A stretch of DNA of 64,000 bases from Dama dama (GCF_033118175.1 NW_026870969.1:372001-436000); one strand, 5' to 3'; counted from the first letter of the stretch, positions 47,461-62,000 are shown. The notes: generated from the letters alone by a model not told the origin. Program-made: numbers and translations.

Positions 47461-50400
47461 GCATGAAATGGTGTTCAAAAACATGAAGAGCCTGAAGAGG
47501 TGTGGAAATTATGAAGAGCTTCAAAAAGTGTCAAATATATGAGGAGCATAAAACGGTTTGAAAAAAAGGAGGAGCATGAAATGGTGTTGAAAAACATGAA
47601 GAGCCTAAAAAGGTGTGAAAAATATGAAGAGCTTCAAAAGGTTTCAAAAATATGAGAGGCATGAACGGTCTGAAATGTAGGGGGAGCATGAAGCGGTGTA
47701 GAAAAACATGAAGAGCCTGAAAAGGTGTGGAAATAATGAAGAGCTTCAAAAGGTGTCAAATATATGAGGAGCATAAAACGGTCTGAAAAAAAGGAGGAGC
47801 ATGAAATTGTGTTGAAAAACATGAAGAGCCTGAAAAGGTGTGATAAATATGAAGAGTTTCAAAACGTGTCAAAAAGATGAGGAGCATGAAACGGTCTGAA
47901 AAACAGGAGGAGCATGAAACGGTGTTCAAAAACATGAAGAGCCTGGAGAAGTGTGAAAAATCTGAAGAGCTTCAAAAGGCGTCAAAAATATGAGGAGCAT
48001 GAAACGGCCTGAAAAAAAGGAGGAGCATGAAGCGGTGTTGAAAAACATGAAGAGCCTGAAAAGGTGTGAATAATATGAAGAGATTCAAAAGGTGTCAAAA
48101 ATATGAGGAGCATGAAACCGTCTGAAAAATAGTAGGAGCATGAAGCGGTGTTGAAAACATGAAGAGCCTGAAAAGGTGTGAAAAATATGAAGAGGTTCAA
48201 AAGGTGTCAAAAATATGAGGACCATGAAACGGTCTGAAAAATAGGAGGAGCATGAAATGGTGTTCAAAAACATGAAGACCTGAAAAGGTGTGAAAAATAT
48301 GAAGAGCTTCAAAAGGTGCCAAAAATATGAGGAGCATCAAACGGTCTGAAAAAAGGAGGAGCATGAAGCGGTGTTGAAAAACATGAAGAGACTGAAAAGT
48401 TGTGAAAAATATGAAGAGCTTCAAAAGGTTTCAAAATATGAGAAGCATGAAACGGTCTGAAAATTAGGAGGAGCATGAAAAGGTCTGAAAAATAGGAGGA
48501 GCATGACGCGGTGTGGAAAAGCATGAAGGGCCTGAAAAGGTGTGAAAAATATGAAGAGCTTTAAAGGTGTCAAAAATATGAGGAGCATGAAACGGTCTGA
48601 AAAATAGGAGGAGCATGAAGCAGTGTTGAAAAACATGAAGAGCCTGAAAAGGTGTGTAAAATATGAAGAGCTTCATTATATGTGAAAAACATGAAGAGCT
48701 TCAAAACTTGTCAAAAATGAGATGAGCATGAAACGGTCTGACAAATAGGAGGAGCAATAAGCGGTGTTGAAAAATATGAAGAGCCTGAAAATGTGTAAAA
48801 AATATGAAGAGCTTCTAAATGTGTCAAAAATATGAAGAGCTTCAAAAGGTGTCAAAAATGAGATGAGCATTAAACGGTGTGAAAAAAATGAGGAGAATGA
48901 AGTGGTGTTGGAAATCATGAAGAGTCTGAAAAGGTGTGAAATATATGAGGAGCTTCAAAAGGTGTCAAAAATATGAGGGTCATGAAACGGTCTGAAAATT
49001 AGGAGGAGCATGAAGCGGTGTTGAAAAACATGAAGAGCCTGAAAAGTTGTCAAAAATATGAAGAGCCTCTAAAGGGGTCAAAAGTAGAGGAGCTTCAAAA
49101 GGTGTCAAAAATGAGATGAGCATGAAATGGTGTGAAAATAGGAGGAGCATGAAGCCGTTTTGAAAATCATGAAGAGCCTGAAAAGGTGTGAAAAATAAGA
49201 AGAGCTTCAAAAGTTGTCAAAAATATGAGGAGCATGAAACGGTCTGAAAAAGAGGAGGAGCATGAAGCGGTGTTGAAAACCATGAAGAGCCTGAAAAGGT
49301 GTGAAAAATATGAAGAGCTTCTAAAGGAGTCAAATATATGAGGACCATGAAACGGTCTGAAAAATAGGAGGAGCATGAAGTGGTGTTCAAAAACATGAAG
49401 AGCCTCAAAGGTGTCAAAAATATGAAGAGCTTCAAAAGGTGTGAAAAATAGGAGGAGCATGAAATGGACTGAAATATAGGAGGAGCATGAAGTGGTGTTC
49501 AAAAACATGAAGAGCCTCAAAGGTGTCAAAAATATGAAGAGCTTCAAAAGTTGTCAAAAATATGAGGAGCATGAAACGGTCTGAAAAATAGGACGAGCAT
49601 GAAGTGTTTGTGAAAAACATGAAGAGCCTGAAAAGCTGTGCAAAATATGAAGAGCTTCAAAAGGTGTGAAATACATGAGGAGCATGAAACGGTCTGAAAA
49701 ATAGGACGAGCATGAAGCGGTGTTCACAAACATGAAGAGCATGAAAAGGTGTGAAAAATATGAAGAGCTTCAAAATGTGTCAAATATATGAGGAGCATGA
49801 AATGGTCTGAAAAATAGGAGGAGCATGAAGCGGTGTGGAAAAACATGAAGAGCCTGAAAAGGTGTGAAAAATATGAAGAGCATCAAAAGGTGTCAAAATT
49901 ATGAGGAGCATGAAAGGGTCTGAAAAATAGGAGGAGCATGAAGCGGTGTTGAAAAACATGAAGAGCCTGAAAAGGTGTGAAAAATATGAAGAGTTTCAAA
50001 ATGGGTCAAAAATATGAGGATCATGAAACGGTCTGAAAAATAGGAGAAGCAAGAAGTGGTGTTGAAAAACATGAAGAGCCTGAAAACGTGTGAAAAATAT
50101 GAAGAGCTTCAAAACGTGTGAAAAATATGAAGAGTTTCAAAAGGTGATAAAAATGAGATGAGCATGAAATGGTCTGAAAAATATGAGGAGCATGAAGCGG
50201 TAATGGAAATCATGAAGAGTCTGAAAAGCTGTGAAATATATTAAGAGCTTCAAAAGGTGTCAAAAATATGAGGAGCATGAAACGGTCTGAAAAATAGGAG
50301 GAGCATGAAGCGATGTTGAAAAACATGAAGAACCTGAAAAGGTGTGAAAAATATGAAGAGCTTCAAAATGTGTCAAAACTATGAGGAGTATGAAACGGTC

Positions 50401-52109
50401 TGAAAAATAGGAGGAGCATGAAAAGTTGTTCAAATGCATGAAGAGCCTGAAAAGGTGTGAAAAATATGAAGAGCTTCAAAAGGTGTAAAATACATGAGGA
50501 ACATGATACGGTCTGAAAAATAGGAGGAGCATGAAGCTCTGTTCAAAAACATGAAGAGCCTGAAAAGTTGTGAAAAATATGAAAAGCTTCAAAAGTTGTC
50601 AAAAATATGAGGAGCATGAAACATTCTGAAAAATAGGAGGATGATGAAGCGGTGTTCAAAATCATGAAGAGGCTGAAAAGGTGTGAAAAATATGAAGAGC
50701 TTCAAAACGTGTGAAATACATGAGGAGCATGAAACGGTCTGAAAAATAGGAGGAGCATCAAGCGGTGTTCAAAAACATGAAGAGCCTGAAAAGGTGTGAA
50801 AAATATGAAGAGCTTCAAAAGGTGGGAAAATTGGAGGAGCATGGAACGGACTGAAATATAGGAGGAGCATGAAGCGGTGTTCAAAAACATGAAGAGCCTG
50901 AAAAGGTGTGAAAAATATGAAGAGCTTCAAAATGTGTCAAAAATACGACGAGCATGAAACCCCCTTAAAAATAGGAGGATGAAGCGGTGTTCAAAAACAT
51001 GAAGAGCCTGAAAATTTGTGCAAAATATGAAGAGCTTCAAAAGGAGTGAAATACATGAGGAGCATGTAAAGGTGTTCAAAAACATGCAGAGACTTAAAAG
51101 GTGTGATAAATATGAAGAGCTTCAAAAAGTGCCAAAAATTAGATTAGCATGAAAGGGTCGGAAAAATAGGAGGAGCCTGAAGAGGTGTTGAAAAACATGA
51201 AGAGCCTGAAAAAGTGTGAAAAATATGAAGTGCTTCAAAAATATGAAAATTATGAAGAGCTTCAAAAGGTGTGAAAAATATGAAGAGCTTCAAAAGATGT
51301 CAAAAATGAGATGAGCATGAAACGGTCTGAAAAATAGGAGGAGCATGAAGTGTTGTTGAAAAACATGAAGAGCCTGAAAAGGTGTGAATAATATGAAGAG
51401 CTTCAAAAGGTGTCAAAAATATGCGGAGCATGAAACGGTCTGAAAAATAGGAGGATCATGAAGCGGTGTTGAAAAACATGAAGAGCCTGAAAAGGTGTGA
51501 AAAATATGAAGAGCTTCAAAGGTGTCAAAAGTATGAGGAGCATGAAATGGTCTGAAAAATAGGACGAGCATAAGCGGTGTTCAAAAACATGAACAGCCTG
51601 AAAAGGTGTGAAAAATATGAAGACCTTCAAAAGGTGTGAAAAATATGAAGAGCTTCAAAAGGTGTCAAAAATTAGATTAGCATGAAAGGGTGTGAAAAAT
51701 AGAAGGAGCATGAAGTGGTGTTGAAAAACATCAAGAGCCTGAAAAGGTGTGAAATATATGAACAGCTTCAAAAGGGGTGAAAAATATGAAGAGCTTCAAA
51801 AGGTGTCAAAAATATGGGGAGCATGAAACGGTCTGAAAAATAGGAGGAGCATGAAGTGATGTTCAAAAACATGAAGAGCCTCAAAATGAGTGAGAAATAT
51901 GAAAAGCTTCAAAAGGTGTGAAAAATATGAGGAGCATGAAACGGTCTGAAAAATAGAAGCAGCGTGAAACGGTTTTGAAAAACATGAAGAGCCTGAAAAC
52001 TTGTGAAAAATATGAAGAGCTTTAAAAGGTGTGAAAAATATGAAGAGCTCCAAAGGTGACAAAAATGAGAAGAGCATGAAACGGTCTGAAAAATAGGAGG
52101 AGCATGAAG

Positions 52110-52420
52110 TGGTGGAGAAAAACATGAAGAGCCTGAAAAGGTGTGAAAAATATGAAGAGCTTCAAAATGTTTCAAAAATATGAAGAGCATGAAACGGTCT
52201 GAAAATCAGGAGGATCATGAAGCGGTGTTCAAAAACATGAAGAGCCTGAAAAGGTGTGAAAAATATGAAGAGCTCAAAAAGTGTCAAAAATATGATGAGC
52301 ATGAAACGATCTGAAAAATAGAAGGAGCATGAAACGGTGATCAAAAACATGAAGAGCCTGAAAAGGTATGGAAAATATGAAGAGCTTCAAAAGCTGTGAA
52401 ATACATGAGGAGCATGAAAC
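52110..52420 (+). repeat. Duplicated satellite block (partner 56504-56815)
   Basis: Matches at an offset of 4394 bp, with shared variants GAAAATCAGGAGGATCATG, AGAGCTCAAAAAGTGTC and GAAACGATCTG. A third, more diverged version occurs near 63120-63290. Confidence 0.82.
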
Positions 52421-53079
52421 TCTCTGAAAAATAGGAGGAGCATGAAGCGGTGTTCAAAAACATGAAGAGCTTGAAAAGGTGTGAAAAATATGAAGAGCCT
52501 CAAAAGGTGTAAAAAATGAGATGTGCATGAAACGATCTGAAAAATAGGAGGAGCATGAAGTGGTTGTGAAAAACATGAAGAGCCTGAAAAGGTGTGCAAA
52601 ATATGAAGAGCTTCAAAAGGTGTGAAATACATGAGGAGCATGAAACGGTCTGAAAAATAGGAGGAGCATGAAGCGGTGTTCAAAAACATGAAGAGCCTGA
52701 AAAGGTGTGAAAAATATGAAGAGCCTCAAAACGTGTCAAAAATATGAGGAGTATGAAACGGTCTGAAAAATAGCAGGAGCAAGAAGCGGTGTTGAAAAAC
52801 ATGAAGAGGCTGAAAACGTGTGAAAAATATGAAGAGCTTCAAAAACGTGAAAAATAAGAAGATCTTCAAAAGGTGTGAAAAATATGAAGAGCTTCAAAAG
52901 GTGTCAAAAATGAGATGAGCATGAAACCGTCTGAAAAATAGGAGGAGCAAGAAAGGTTGTTGAAAAACATGCAGAGCCTGAAAAAGTGTGAAAAATATGA
53001 ACAGCTTCAAAAGATGTGAAAAATATGAAGAGATTCAAAAGGTGTCAAAAATGAGATGAGTATGAAACCGTCTGAAAAA

Positions 53080-53440
53080 TAGGAGGAACATGAAGCGGTG
53101 TTCAAACACATGAAGAGCCTGAAAATGTGTGAAAATTATGAAGATCTTCAAAAGGTGTCAAAATTATGAGGAACATGAAACGGTTTGAAAAATAGGAGGA
53201 GCATGAAACGGTGTTGAAAAACATGAAGAGCCTGAAAAGGTGTGAAAAATATGAAGAGCTTCAAAATCTTTGAAAAATATGTAGAGCTTTCAAAGGTGTG
53301 AAATACATGAGGAGCATGAAACTCTCTGAAAAATAGGAGGAGCCTGAAATGGTGTTCAAAAACATGAATAGACTGAAAACGTGTGAAAAATATGAAGAGC
53401 TTCAAAAGGTGTCAAAAATATGAGGAGCATCAAACGGTCT
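53080..53440 (+). repeat. Duplicated satellite block (partners 57613-57970 and about 63410-63730)
   Basis: 53148 corresponds to 57681 (offset 4533). Rare variants CTTCAAAATCTTTG, GAGCTTTCAAAGG and GAACATGAAACGGTTTG occur in all three copies. The copy near 63.4 kb is offset from the 57.6 kb copy by about 5794 bp. Confidence 0.84.
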
Positions 53441-53569
53441 GAAAAATATGAGCAGCATGAAGCGGTGTTGAAAAACATGAAGAGCCTTAAAAGGTGTGAA
53501 AAAATTGAAGAGCTTCAAAAGGTGTCAAAAATATGAGGAGCATGAAACGGTCTGAAAAATAGGAGGAGT

Positions 53570-53935
53570 ATGAAGCTGTGTCGAAAAACATGAAGAGCCT
53601 GAAAATGTGTGAAAAATATGAAGAGCTTCAAAAGGTGTGAAATACATGAGGAGCATGAAACTCTCTGAAAAATAGGAGGAGCATGAAGCGATGTTCAAAA
53701 ACATGAAGAGCCTGAAAATGTGTGAAAAATATGAAGAGCTTCAAAAGGTGTCAAAAATATGAGGAGAATGAAACGGTCTGAAAAATAGGAGGAGCATGAA
53801 GCTGTGTCGAAAAACATGAAGAGCCTGAAAATGTGTGAAAAATATGAAGAGCTTCAAAAGGTGTCAAAAATATGAGGAGAATGAAACGGTCTGAAAAATA
53901 GGAGGAGCATGAAGCTGTGTCGAAAAACATGAAGA
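53570..53935 (+). repeat. Repeated monomer with a GCTGTGTCGAAAAAC variant
   Basis: The variant occurs at about 53573, 53801 and 53914, the last two 113 bp apart, inside otherwise identical monomers. This is a small local expansion. Confidence 0.8.
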
Positions 53936-54600
53936 GCCTTAAAAGGTGTGAAAAATATGAAGAGCTTCAAAAGGTGTCAAAATTATGAGGAGCATGAAAC
54001 GTTCTGAAAAATAGGACGAGCATGAAGCAGTGATAAAAAACATGAAGTGCCTGAAAAGGTGTGAAAAATATGAAGAGTTCCTAAAGGTGTCAAAAATATG
54101 CGGAGCACCAAACGGTCTCAAAAATAGGAGGAGCATGAAGTGGTGTTGAAAAATATGAAGAGCCTGAAAATGAGTGAAAAATATGAAGAGCTCCAAAAAG
54201 TGTCAAAAATATGAGGAGCATGATACGGTTTGAAAAATAGGAGGAGCATGAAGCGGTGTTGAAAAACATGAAGAGTGTGAAAACGTGTGAAAATATGAAG
54301 AGCTTCAAAAATATTAAAAATATGAAGAGCTTCAAAAGTTTTGAAAAATATGAAGAGATTAAAAAGGTGTCAAAAATGAGATGAGAATGAAACGGTCTGA
54401 AAAATAGGAGGAGCATGAGCGGTGTTGAAAATCATGAAGAGCCTGAAAAGGTGTGAAAAATATGAAGAGCTTCAAAAGGTGTGAAATACATGAGGAGCAT
54501 GAAACTCTCTGAAAAATAGGAGGAGCATGAAGCGATGTTCAAAAACATGAAGAGCCTGAAAATGTGTGAAAAATATGAAGAGCTTCAAAAGGTGTCAAAA
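53930..54600 (+). repeat. Duplicated satellite block (partners about 59426-60330 and 61310-62210)
   Basis: 53939 corresponds to 59435 and 61319 (offsets 5496 and 7380). Markers include GAAGCAGTGATAAAAAAC, GAAGAGTTCCTAAAGG and GCGGAGCACCAAA. The 54-kb copy is more diverged than the two 1884-bp units are from each other. It is therefore an older relative. Confidence 0.82.
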
Positions 54601-54639
54601 TTGAGATGAGCATGAAACGGTCGGAAAAATAGGAAGAGC

Positions 54640-56502
54640 ATGAAGCGGTGTTGAAAAACATTAAGAGCTGAAAACGTGTGAAAAATATGAAGAGCTTCAA
54701 AAGGTGTCAAAAATGAGATGAGCATGAAACGGTCTGAAAAATAGGAAGAGCATGAAGCGGTGTTGAAAAACAATAAGAGCTGAAAACGTGTGAAAAATAT
54801 GAAGAGCTTCAAAAGGTGTCAAAAATATGAGGAGCATGAAACGGTCTGAAAAATAGGAGGAGCATGAAACGGTGACCAAAAACATGAAGAGCTTGAAAAG
54901 GTGTGAAAAATATGAAGAGCTTCAAAAGCTGTGAAATACATGAGGAGCATGAAACGGGCTGAAAAATAGGAGAAGCATGAAGTGGTGTGGAAAAATATGA
55001 AGAGCCTGAAAATGTGTGAAAAATATGAAAAGCTTCAAAAGGTGTCAAAAATGAGATGAGCATGAAACGGTCTGAAAAATAGGAGGATCATGAAATGGTG
55101 TTGAAAAACATGAAGAGCCTGAAAAGATGTGAAAAATATGAAAAGCTTCAAAAAGTGTCAAAAATATGAGGAGCATGAAACGGTCTGAAAAATAGGAGGA
55201 GCATGAAGCTGTGTTCAAAAATATGAAGAGCCTGAAAAGGTGTGAAAAATATGAAGAGCTTCAAAATTTGTCAAAAATATGAGGAGCATGAAACGGTCTG
55301 AAAAATAGGAGGAGCATGAAGCTGTGTTCAAAAACATGAAGATTTTAAAAGGGTGTGAAAAATATGAAGAGCTTCAAAAGGTGTGAAAAATATGAGGAGC
55401 ATCAAACGGTCTGAAAAATAGAAGCAGCATGAAACGGTTTTGAAAAACATGAAGAGCCTGAAAACTTGTGAAAAATATGAAGAGCTTTAAAAGTTGTGAA
55501 AAATATGAAGAGCTTCAAAGGTGACAAAAATGAGAAGAGCATGAAACGGTCTGAAAAATAGGAGGAGCATGAAGCGGTGTTGAAAAACATTAAGAGCTGA
55601 AAACGTGTGAAAAATATGAAGAGCTTCAAAAGGTGTCAAAAATGAGATGAGCATGAAACGGTCTGAAAAATAGGAAGAGCATGAAGCGGTGTTGAAAAAC
55701 AATAAGAGCTGAAAACGTGTGAAAAATATGAAGAGCTTCAAAAGGTGTCAAAAATATGAGGAGCATGAAACGGTCTGAAAAATAGGAGGAGCATGAAACG
55801 GTGACCAAAAACATGAAGAGCTTGAAAAGGTGTGAAAAATATGAAGAGCTTCAAAAGCTGTGAAATACATGAGGAGCATGAAACGGGCTGAAAAATAGGA
55901 GAAGCATGAAGTGGTGTGGAAAAATATGAAGAGCCTGAAAATGTGTGAAAAATATGAAAAGCTTCAAAAGGTGTCAAAAATGAGATGAGCATGAAACGGT
56001 CTGAAAAATAGGAGGATCATGAAATGGTGTTGAAAAACATGAAGAGCCTGAAAAGATGTGAAAAATATGAAAAGCTTCAAAAAGTGTCAAAAATATGAGG
56101 AGCATGAAACGGTCTGAAAAATAGGAGGAGCATGAAGCTGTGTTCAAAAATATGAAGAGCCTGAAAAGGTGTGAAAAATATGAAGAGCTTCAAAAGTTGT
56201 CAAAAATATGAGGAGCATGAAACGGTCTGAAAAATAGGAGGAGCATGAAGCTGTGTTCAAAAACATGAAGATCTTAAAAGGGTGTGAAAAATATGAAGAG
56301 CTTCAAAAGGTGTGAAAAATATGAGGAGCATCAAACGGTCTGAAAAATAGAAGCAGCATGAAACGGTTTTGAAAAACATGAAGAGCCTGAAAACTTGTGA
56401 AAAATATGAAGAGCTTTAAAAGTTGTGAAAAATATGAAGAGCTTCAAAGGTGACAAAAATGAGAAGAGCATGAAACGGTCTGAAAAATAGGAGGAGCATG
56501 AA
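54640..56502 (+). repeat. 929-bp tandem duplication (2 copies)
   Basis: 54640-55573 and 55569-56502 match at an offset of 929 bp. Landmarks fall at 54661/55590 (TTAAGAGCTG), 54697/55626 and 54809/55738. Both copies share the one-base-short AAGAGCTGAAAACG s4 variant and the GGTGACCAAAAACATG variant. 929 bp is 33 subunits but 8.2 monomers. The copies look nearly identical by eye. Confidence 0.9.
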
Positions 56503-57967
56503 GTGGTGGATAAAAACATGAAGAGCCTGAAAAGGTGTGAAAAATATGAAGAGCTTCAAAATGTTTCAAAAATATGAAGAGCATGAAACGGTCTGAAAAT
56601 CAGGAGGATCATGAAGCGGTGTTCAAAAACATGAAGAGCCTGAAAAGGTGTGAAAAATATGAAGAGCTCAAAAAGTGTCAAAAATATGATGAGCATGAAA
56701 CGATCTGAAAAATAGAAGGAGCATGAAACGGTGATCAAAAACATGAAGAGCCTGAAAAGGTGTGGAAAATATGAAGAGCTTCAAAAGCTGTGAAAGACAT
56801 GAGGAGCATGAAACTCTCTGAAAAATAGGAGGAGCATGAAGCGGTGATCAAAAACATGAAGAGTCTGAAAAGTTGTGAAAAATATGAAAAGCTTCAAAAG
56901 GTGTCAAAAATGAGATGAGCATTAAACGGTCTGAAAAATAGGAATAACATGAAACGGTGTTGAAAATCATGAAGAGCCTGAAAAACTGTGAAAAATATAA
57001 AGAGCTTCAAAAGGTGTCAAAAATATGAGGAGCATGAAACGGTCTGATATATAGGAGGAGCATGAAGCTGTGTTCCAAAACATGAAGATCCTGAAAAGGT
57101 GTGAAAAATATGAAGAGCTTCTAAAGGTGTCAAAAATATGAGGAGCATAAACGGTCTGAAAAATAGGAGTAGCATGAAGCGGTGTTCAAAAACATGAAGA
57201 GCCTGAAAAGGTGTGAAAAATATGAAGAGCTCAAAAAGTGTCAAAAATATGAGGATCATGAAACGGTGTGAAAAATTGGAGGAGCATGAAGCAGTGTTCA
57301 AAAACATGAAGAGCCTGAAAAGGTGTGAAAAATATGAAGAGCTTAAAAAGGTGTCAAAAATATGAGGAGCATGAAACGGTCTGAAAAATAGGAGTAGCAT
57401 GAAGCGGTGTTCGAAAACATGAAGAGCCTGAAAAGGTTTGAAAAATATGAAGAGCTCAAAAAGTGTCAAAAATATGAGGAGCATGAAACGATCTGAAAAA
57501 TACGAGGAGCATGAAGCAGTGTTCAAAAACATGAAGAGCTTCAAAAGGTATGAAAAATATGAGAGCTTCAAAAGGTGTCAAAAATATGAGGAGCATGAAA
57601 CGGTCTGAAAAATAGGAGGAACATGAAGCGGTGTTCAAACACATGAAGAGCCTGAAAATGTGTGAAAATTATGAAGATCTTCAAAAGGTGTCAAAATTAT
57701 GAGGAACATGAAACGGTTTGAAAAATAGGAGGAGCATGAAACGGTGTTGAAAAACATGAAGAGCCTGAAAAGGTGTGAAAAATATGAAGAGCTTCAAAAT
57801 CTTTGAAAAATATGAAGAGCTTTCAAAGGTGTGAAATACATGAGGAGCATGAAACACTCTGAAAAATAGGAGGAGCCTGAAATGGTGTTCAAAAACATGA
57901 ATAGACTGAAAACGTGTGAAAAATATGAAGAGCTTCAAAAGGTGTCAAAAATATGAGGAGCATGAAA

Positions 57968-58140
57968 CGGTCTGAAAAATATGAGCAGCATGAAGCGGTG
58001 TTGAAAAACATGAAGAGCCTTAAAACGTGTGAAAAAATTGAAGAGCTTCAAAAGGTGTCAAAAATATGAGGAGCATGAAACGGTCTGAAAAATATGAGCA
58101 GCATGAAGCGGTGTTGAAAAACATGAAGAGCCTGAAAAGG
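57968..58140 (+). repeat. Repeated monomer with a TATGAGCAGCATG variant
   Basis: The variant s2/s3 boundary occurs at about 57968 and 58081, 113 bp apart, and once at about 53430. It is a single-monomer duplication following the 53/57 kb block. Confidence 0.78.
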
Positions 58141-59009
58141 TGTGAAAAATATGAAGAGCTTCAAAAGGTGTGAAATACATGAGGAGCATAAAACTCTCTG
58201 AAAAAGAAAAGGAGCATGAAGTGGTGTTCAAAAACATGAAGAGCCTGAAAAGGTGTGAAATATATGAAGAGCTTCAAAAGGTGTGAAAAATATGAGGAGC
58301 ATGATATGGTTTGAAAAATAGGATTAGCATGAAGCGGTGTTCAAAAACATGAAGAGCCTGAAAAGTTGTGAAAAATATGAAAAACTTCAAAAGGTGTCAA
58401 AAATGAGATGAGCATGAAACGGTCTGAAAAATAGGACGGGCATGAAGCGGTGTTTAAAAACATGAAGAGCCTGAAAAGTTGTGAAAAATATGAAGAGCTT
58501 CAAAAGGTGTCAAAAATATGAGGAGCATGAAACGGTCTGAAAAATAGGAGAAGCATGAAGCGGTGTTCAAAAACATGAAGAGCCTGAAAAGGTGTGAAAA
58601 ATATGAAGAGCTTCAAAAGGTGTCAAATATATGAGGAGCATGAAACGGTCTGAAAAATCGGAGGAGCATGAAGCGTTGTTGAAAAACATGAAGAGCCTGA
58701 AAAGGTGTTAAAAATATTAAAGCTTCAAAAGGTGTCAAAATATGAGGAGCATGAAACGGTCTGAAAAATAGGAATAACATGAAGTGATGTTGAAAAACAT
58801 GAATTGTCTGAAAACGTGTGGAAAATATGAAGAGATTCATAAATGTGAAAAATATGAAGAGCTTCAAAAGGTGTGAAAAATATGAAGAGCTTCAAAAGAT
58901 GTCAAAATGAGATGAGCATGAAACGGTCTGAAAAATAGGAGGAGCATGAAGTCGTATTCAAAAAAAGGAAAAGTCTGAAAAAGTGTGAAATATATGAAGA
59001 GCTTCAAAA

Positions 59010-62000
59010 GGTGTCAAAAATATGAGGAGAATGAAACGGTCTGAAAAATAGGAGGAGCATGAAGCGATGTTGAAAAACATGAATTGTCTGAAAACGTGTG
59101 GAAAATATGAAGAGATTCATAAATGTGAAAAATATGAAGAGCTTCAAAAGGTGTTAAAATGAGATGAGCATGAAACGATCTGAAAAATAGGAGGAGGATG
59201 AAGTGGTGTTGAAAAAATGAAGAGCCTGGAAAGGTGCGAAATATCTGAAGAGCTTCAAAAGGTGTCAAAAATATGAGGAGCATGAAACGGTCAGGAAAAT
59301 ACGACGAGCATGAAGCGGTGTTGAAAAACATGAAGAGCCTGAAAAGGTGTGAAAAATATGAAGAGCTTCAAAAGGTGTCAAAAATATGAGGAGCATGAAA
59401 CAATCTGAAAAATAGGAGGAGCATGAAGCGGTGTTCAAAAACATGAAAAGCCTGAAAAGGTGTGAAAAATATGAAGAGCTTCAAAAGGTGTCAAAAATAT
59501 GAGGAGCATGAAACGTTCTGAAAAATAGGACGAGCATGAAGCAGTGATAAAAAACATGAAGTGCCTGAAAAGGTGTGAAAAATATGAAGAGTTCCTAAAG
59601 GTGTCAAAAATATGCGGAGCACCAAAAGGTCTCAAAAATAGGAGGAGCATGAAGTGGTGTTGAAAAATATGAAGAGCCTGAAAATGAGTGAAAAATATGA
59701 AGAGCTTCAAAAAGTGTCAAAAATATGAGGAGCATGAAACGGTCTGAAAAAGAGGAAGAGCATGAAGAAGTGTTCAAAAACATGAAGAGCCTGAAAAGGT
59801 GTGAAAAATATGAAGAGCTTCAAAAGTTTTCAAAAATATGAGGAGCATGATACGGTTTGAAAAATAGGAGGAGCATGAAGCGGTGTTGAAAAACATGAAG
59901 AGTCTGAAAACGTGTGAAAATATGAAGAGCTTCAAAAATATTAAAAATATGAATAGCTTCAAAAATTTTGAAAGATATGAAGAGATTAAAAAGGTGTCAA
60001 AAATGAGATGAGCATGAAACGGTCTGAAAAATAGAAGGAGCATAAGCGGTGTTGAAAAACATGAAGAGCCTGAAAAGGTGTGAAAAATATGAAGAGCTTC
60101 AAAAGGTGTGAAATACATGAGGAGCATGAAACTCTCTGAAAAAGAGGAGGAGCATGAAGCGATGTTCAAAAACATGAAGAGCCTGAAAATGTGTGAAAAA
60201 TATGAAGAGCTTCAAAAGGTGTGAAATACATGAGGAGCATGAAACTCTCTGAAAAAGAGGAGGAGCATGAAGCGATGTTCAAAAACATGAAGAGCCTGAA
60301 AATGTGTGAAAAATATGAAGAGCTTCAAAAGGTGTCAAACTTGAGATGAGCATGAAACCGTCTGAAAAATAGGAAGAGCATGAAGCGGTGTTGAAAAACA
60401 TTAAGAGCTGAAAACGTGTGAAAAATATGAAGAGCTTCCAAAGGTGTCAAAAATGAGATGAGCATGAAACGGTCTGAAAAATAGGAAGAGCATGAAGCGG
60501 TGTTGAAAAACATTAAGAGCTGAAAACGTGTGAAAAATATGAAGAGCTTCAAAAGATGTCAAAAACATGAGGAGCATGAAACGGGCTGAAAAATAGGAGA
60601 AGCATGAAGTGGTGTGGAAAAATATGAAGAGCCTGAAAATGTGTGAAAAATATGAAAAGCTTCAAAAGGTGTCAAAAATGAGATGAGCATGAAACGGTCT
60701 GAAAAATAGGAGGATCATGAAATGGTGTTGAAAAACATGAAGAGCCTGAAAAGATGTGAAAAATATGAAAAGCTTCAAAAGGTGTCAAAAATATGAGGAG
60801 CATGAAACGGTCTGAAAAATAGGAGGAGCATGAAGCTGTGTTCAAAAATATGAAGAGCCTGAAAAGGTGTTAAAAATATGAAGAGCTTCAAAAGTTGTCA
60901 AAAATATGAGGAGCATGAAACGGTCTGAAAAATAGGAGGAGCATGAAGCGATGTTGAAAAACATGAATTGTCTGAAAACGTGTGGAAAATATGAAGAGAT
61001 TCATAAATGTGAAAAATATGAAGAGCTTCAAAAGGTGTTAAAATGAGATGAGCATGAAACGATCTGAAAAATAGGAGGAGGATGAAGTGGTGTTGAAAAA
61101 ATGAAGAGCCTGGAAAGGTGCGAAATATCTGAAGAGCTTCAAAAGGTGTCAAAAATATGAGGAGCATGAAACGGTCAGGAAAATACGACGAGCATGAAGC
61201 GGTGTTGAAAAACATGAAGAGCCTGAAAAGGTGTGAAAAATATGAAGAGCTTCAAAAGGTGTCAAAAATATGAGGAGCATGAAACAATCTGAAAAATAGG
61301 AGGAGCATGAAGCGGTGTTCAAAAACATGAAAAGCCTGAAAAGGTGTGAAAAATATGAAGAGCTTCAAAAGGTGTCAAAAATATGAGGAGCATGAAACGT
61401 TCTGAAAAATAGGACGAGCATGAAGCAGTGATAAAAAACATGAAGTGCCTGAAAAGGTGTGAAAAATATGAAGAGTTCCTAAAGGTGTCAAAAATATGCG
61501 GAGCACCAAAAGGTCTCAAAAATAGGAGGAGCATGAAGTGGTGTTGAAAAATATGAAGAGCCTGAAAATGAGTGAAAAATATGAAGAGCTTCAAAAAGTG
61601 TCAAAAATATGAGGAGCATGAAACGGTCTGAAAAAGAGGAAGAGCATGAAGAAGTGTTCAAAAACATGAAGAGCCTGAAAAGGTGTGAAAAATATGAAGA
61701 GCTTCAAAAGTTTTCAAAAATATGAGGAGCATGATACGGTTTGAAAAATAGGAGGAGCATGAAGCGGTGTTGAAAAACATGAAGAGTCTGAAAACGTGTG
61801 AAAATATGAAGAGCTTCAAAAATATTAAAAATATGAATAGCTTCAAAAATTTTGAAAGATATGAAGAGATTAAAAAGGTGTCAAAAATGAGATGAGCATG
61901 AAACGGTCTGAAAAATAGAAGGAGCATAAGCGGTGTTGAAAAACATGAAGAGCCTGAAAAGGTGTGAAAAATATGAAGAGCTTCAAAAGGTGTGAAATAC

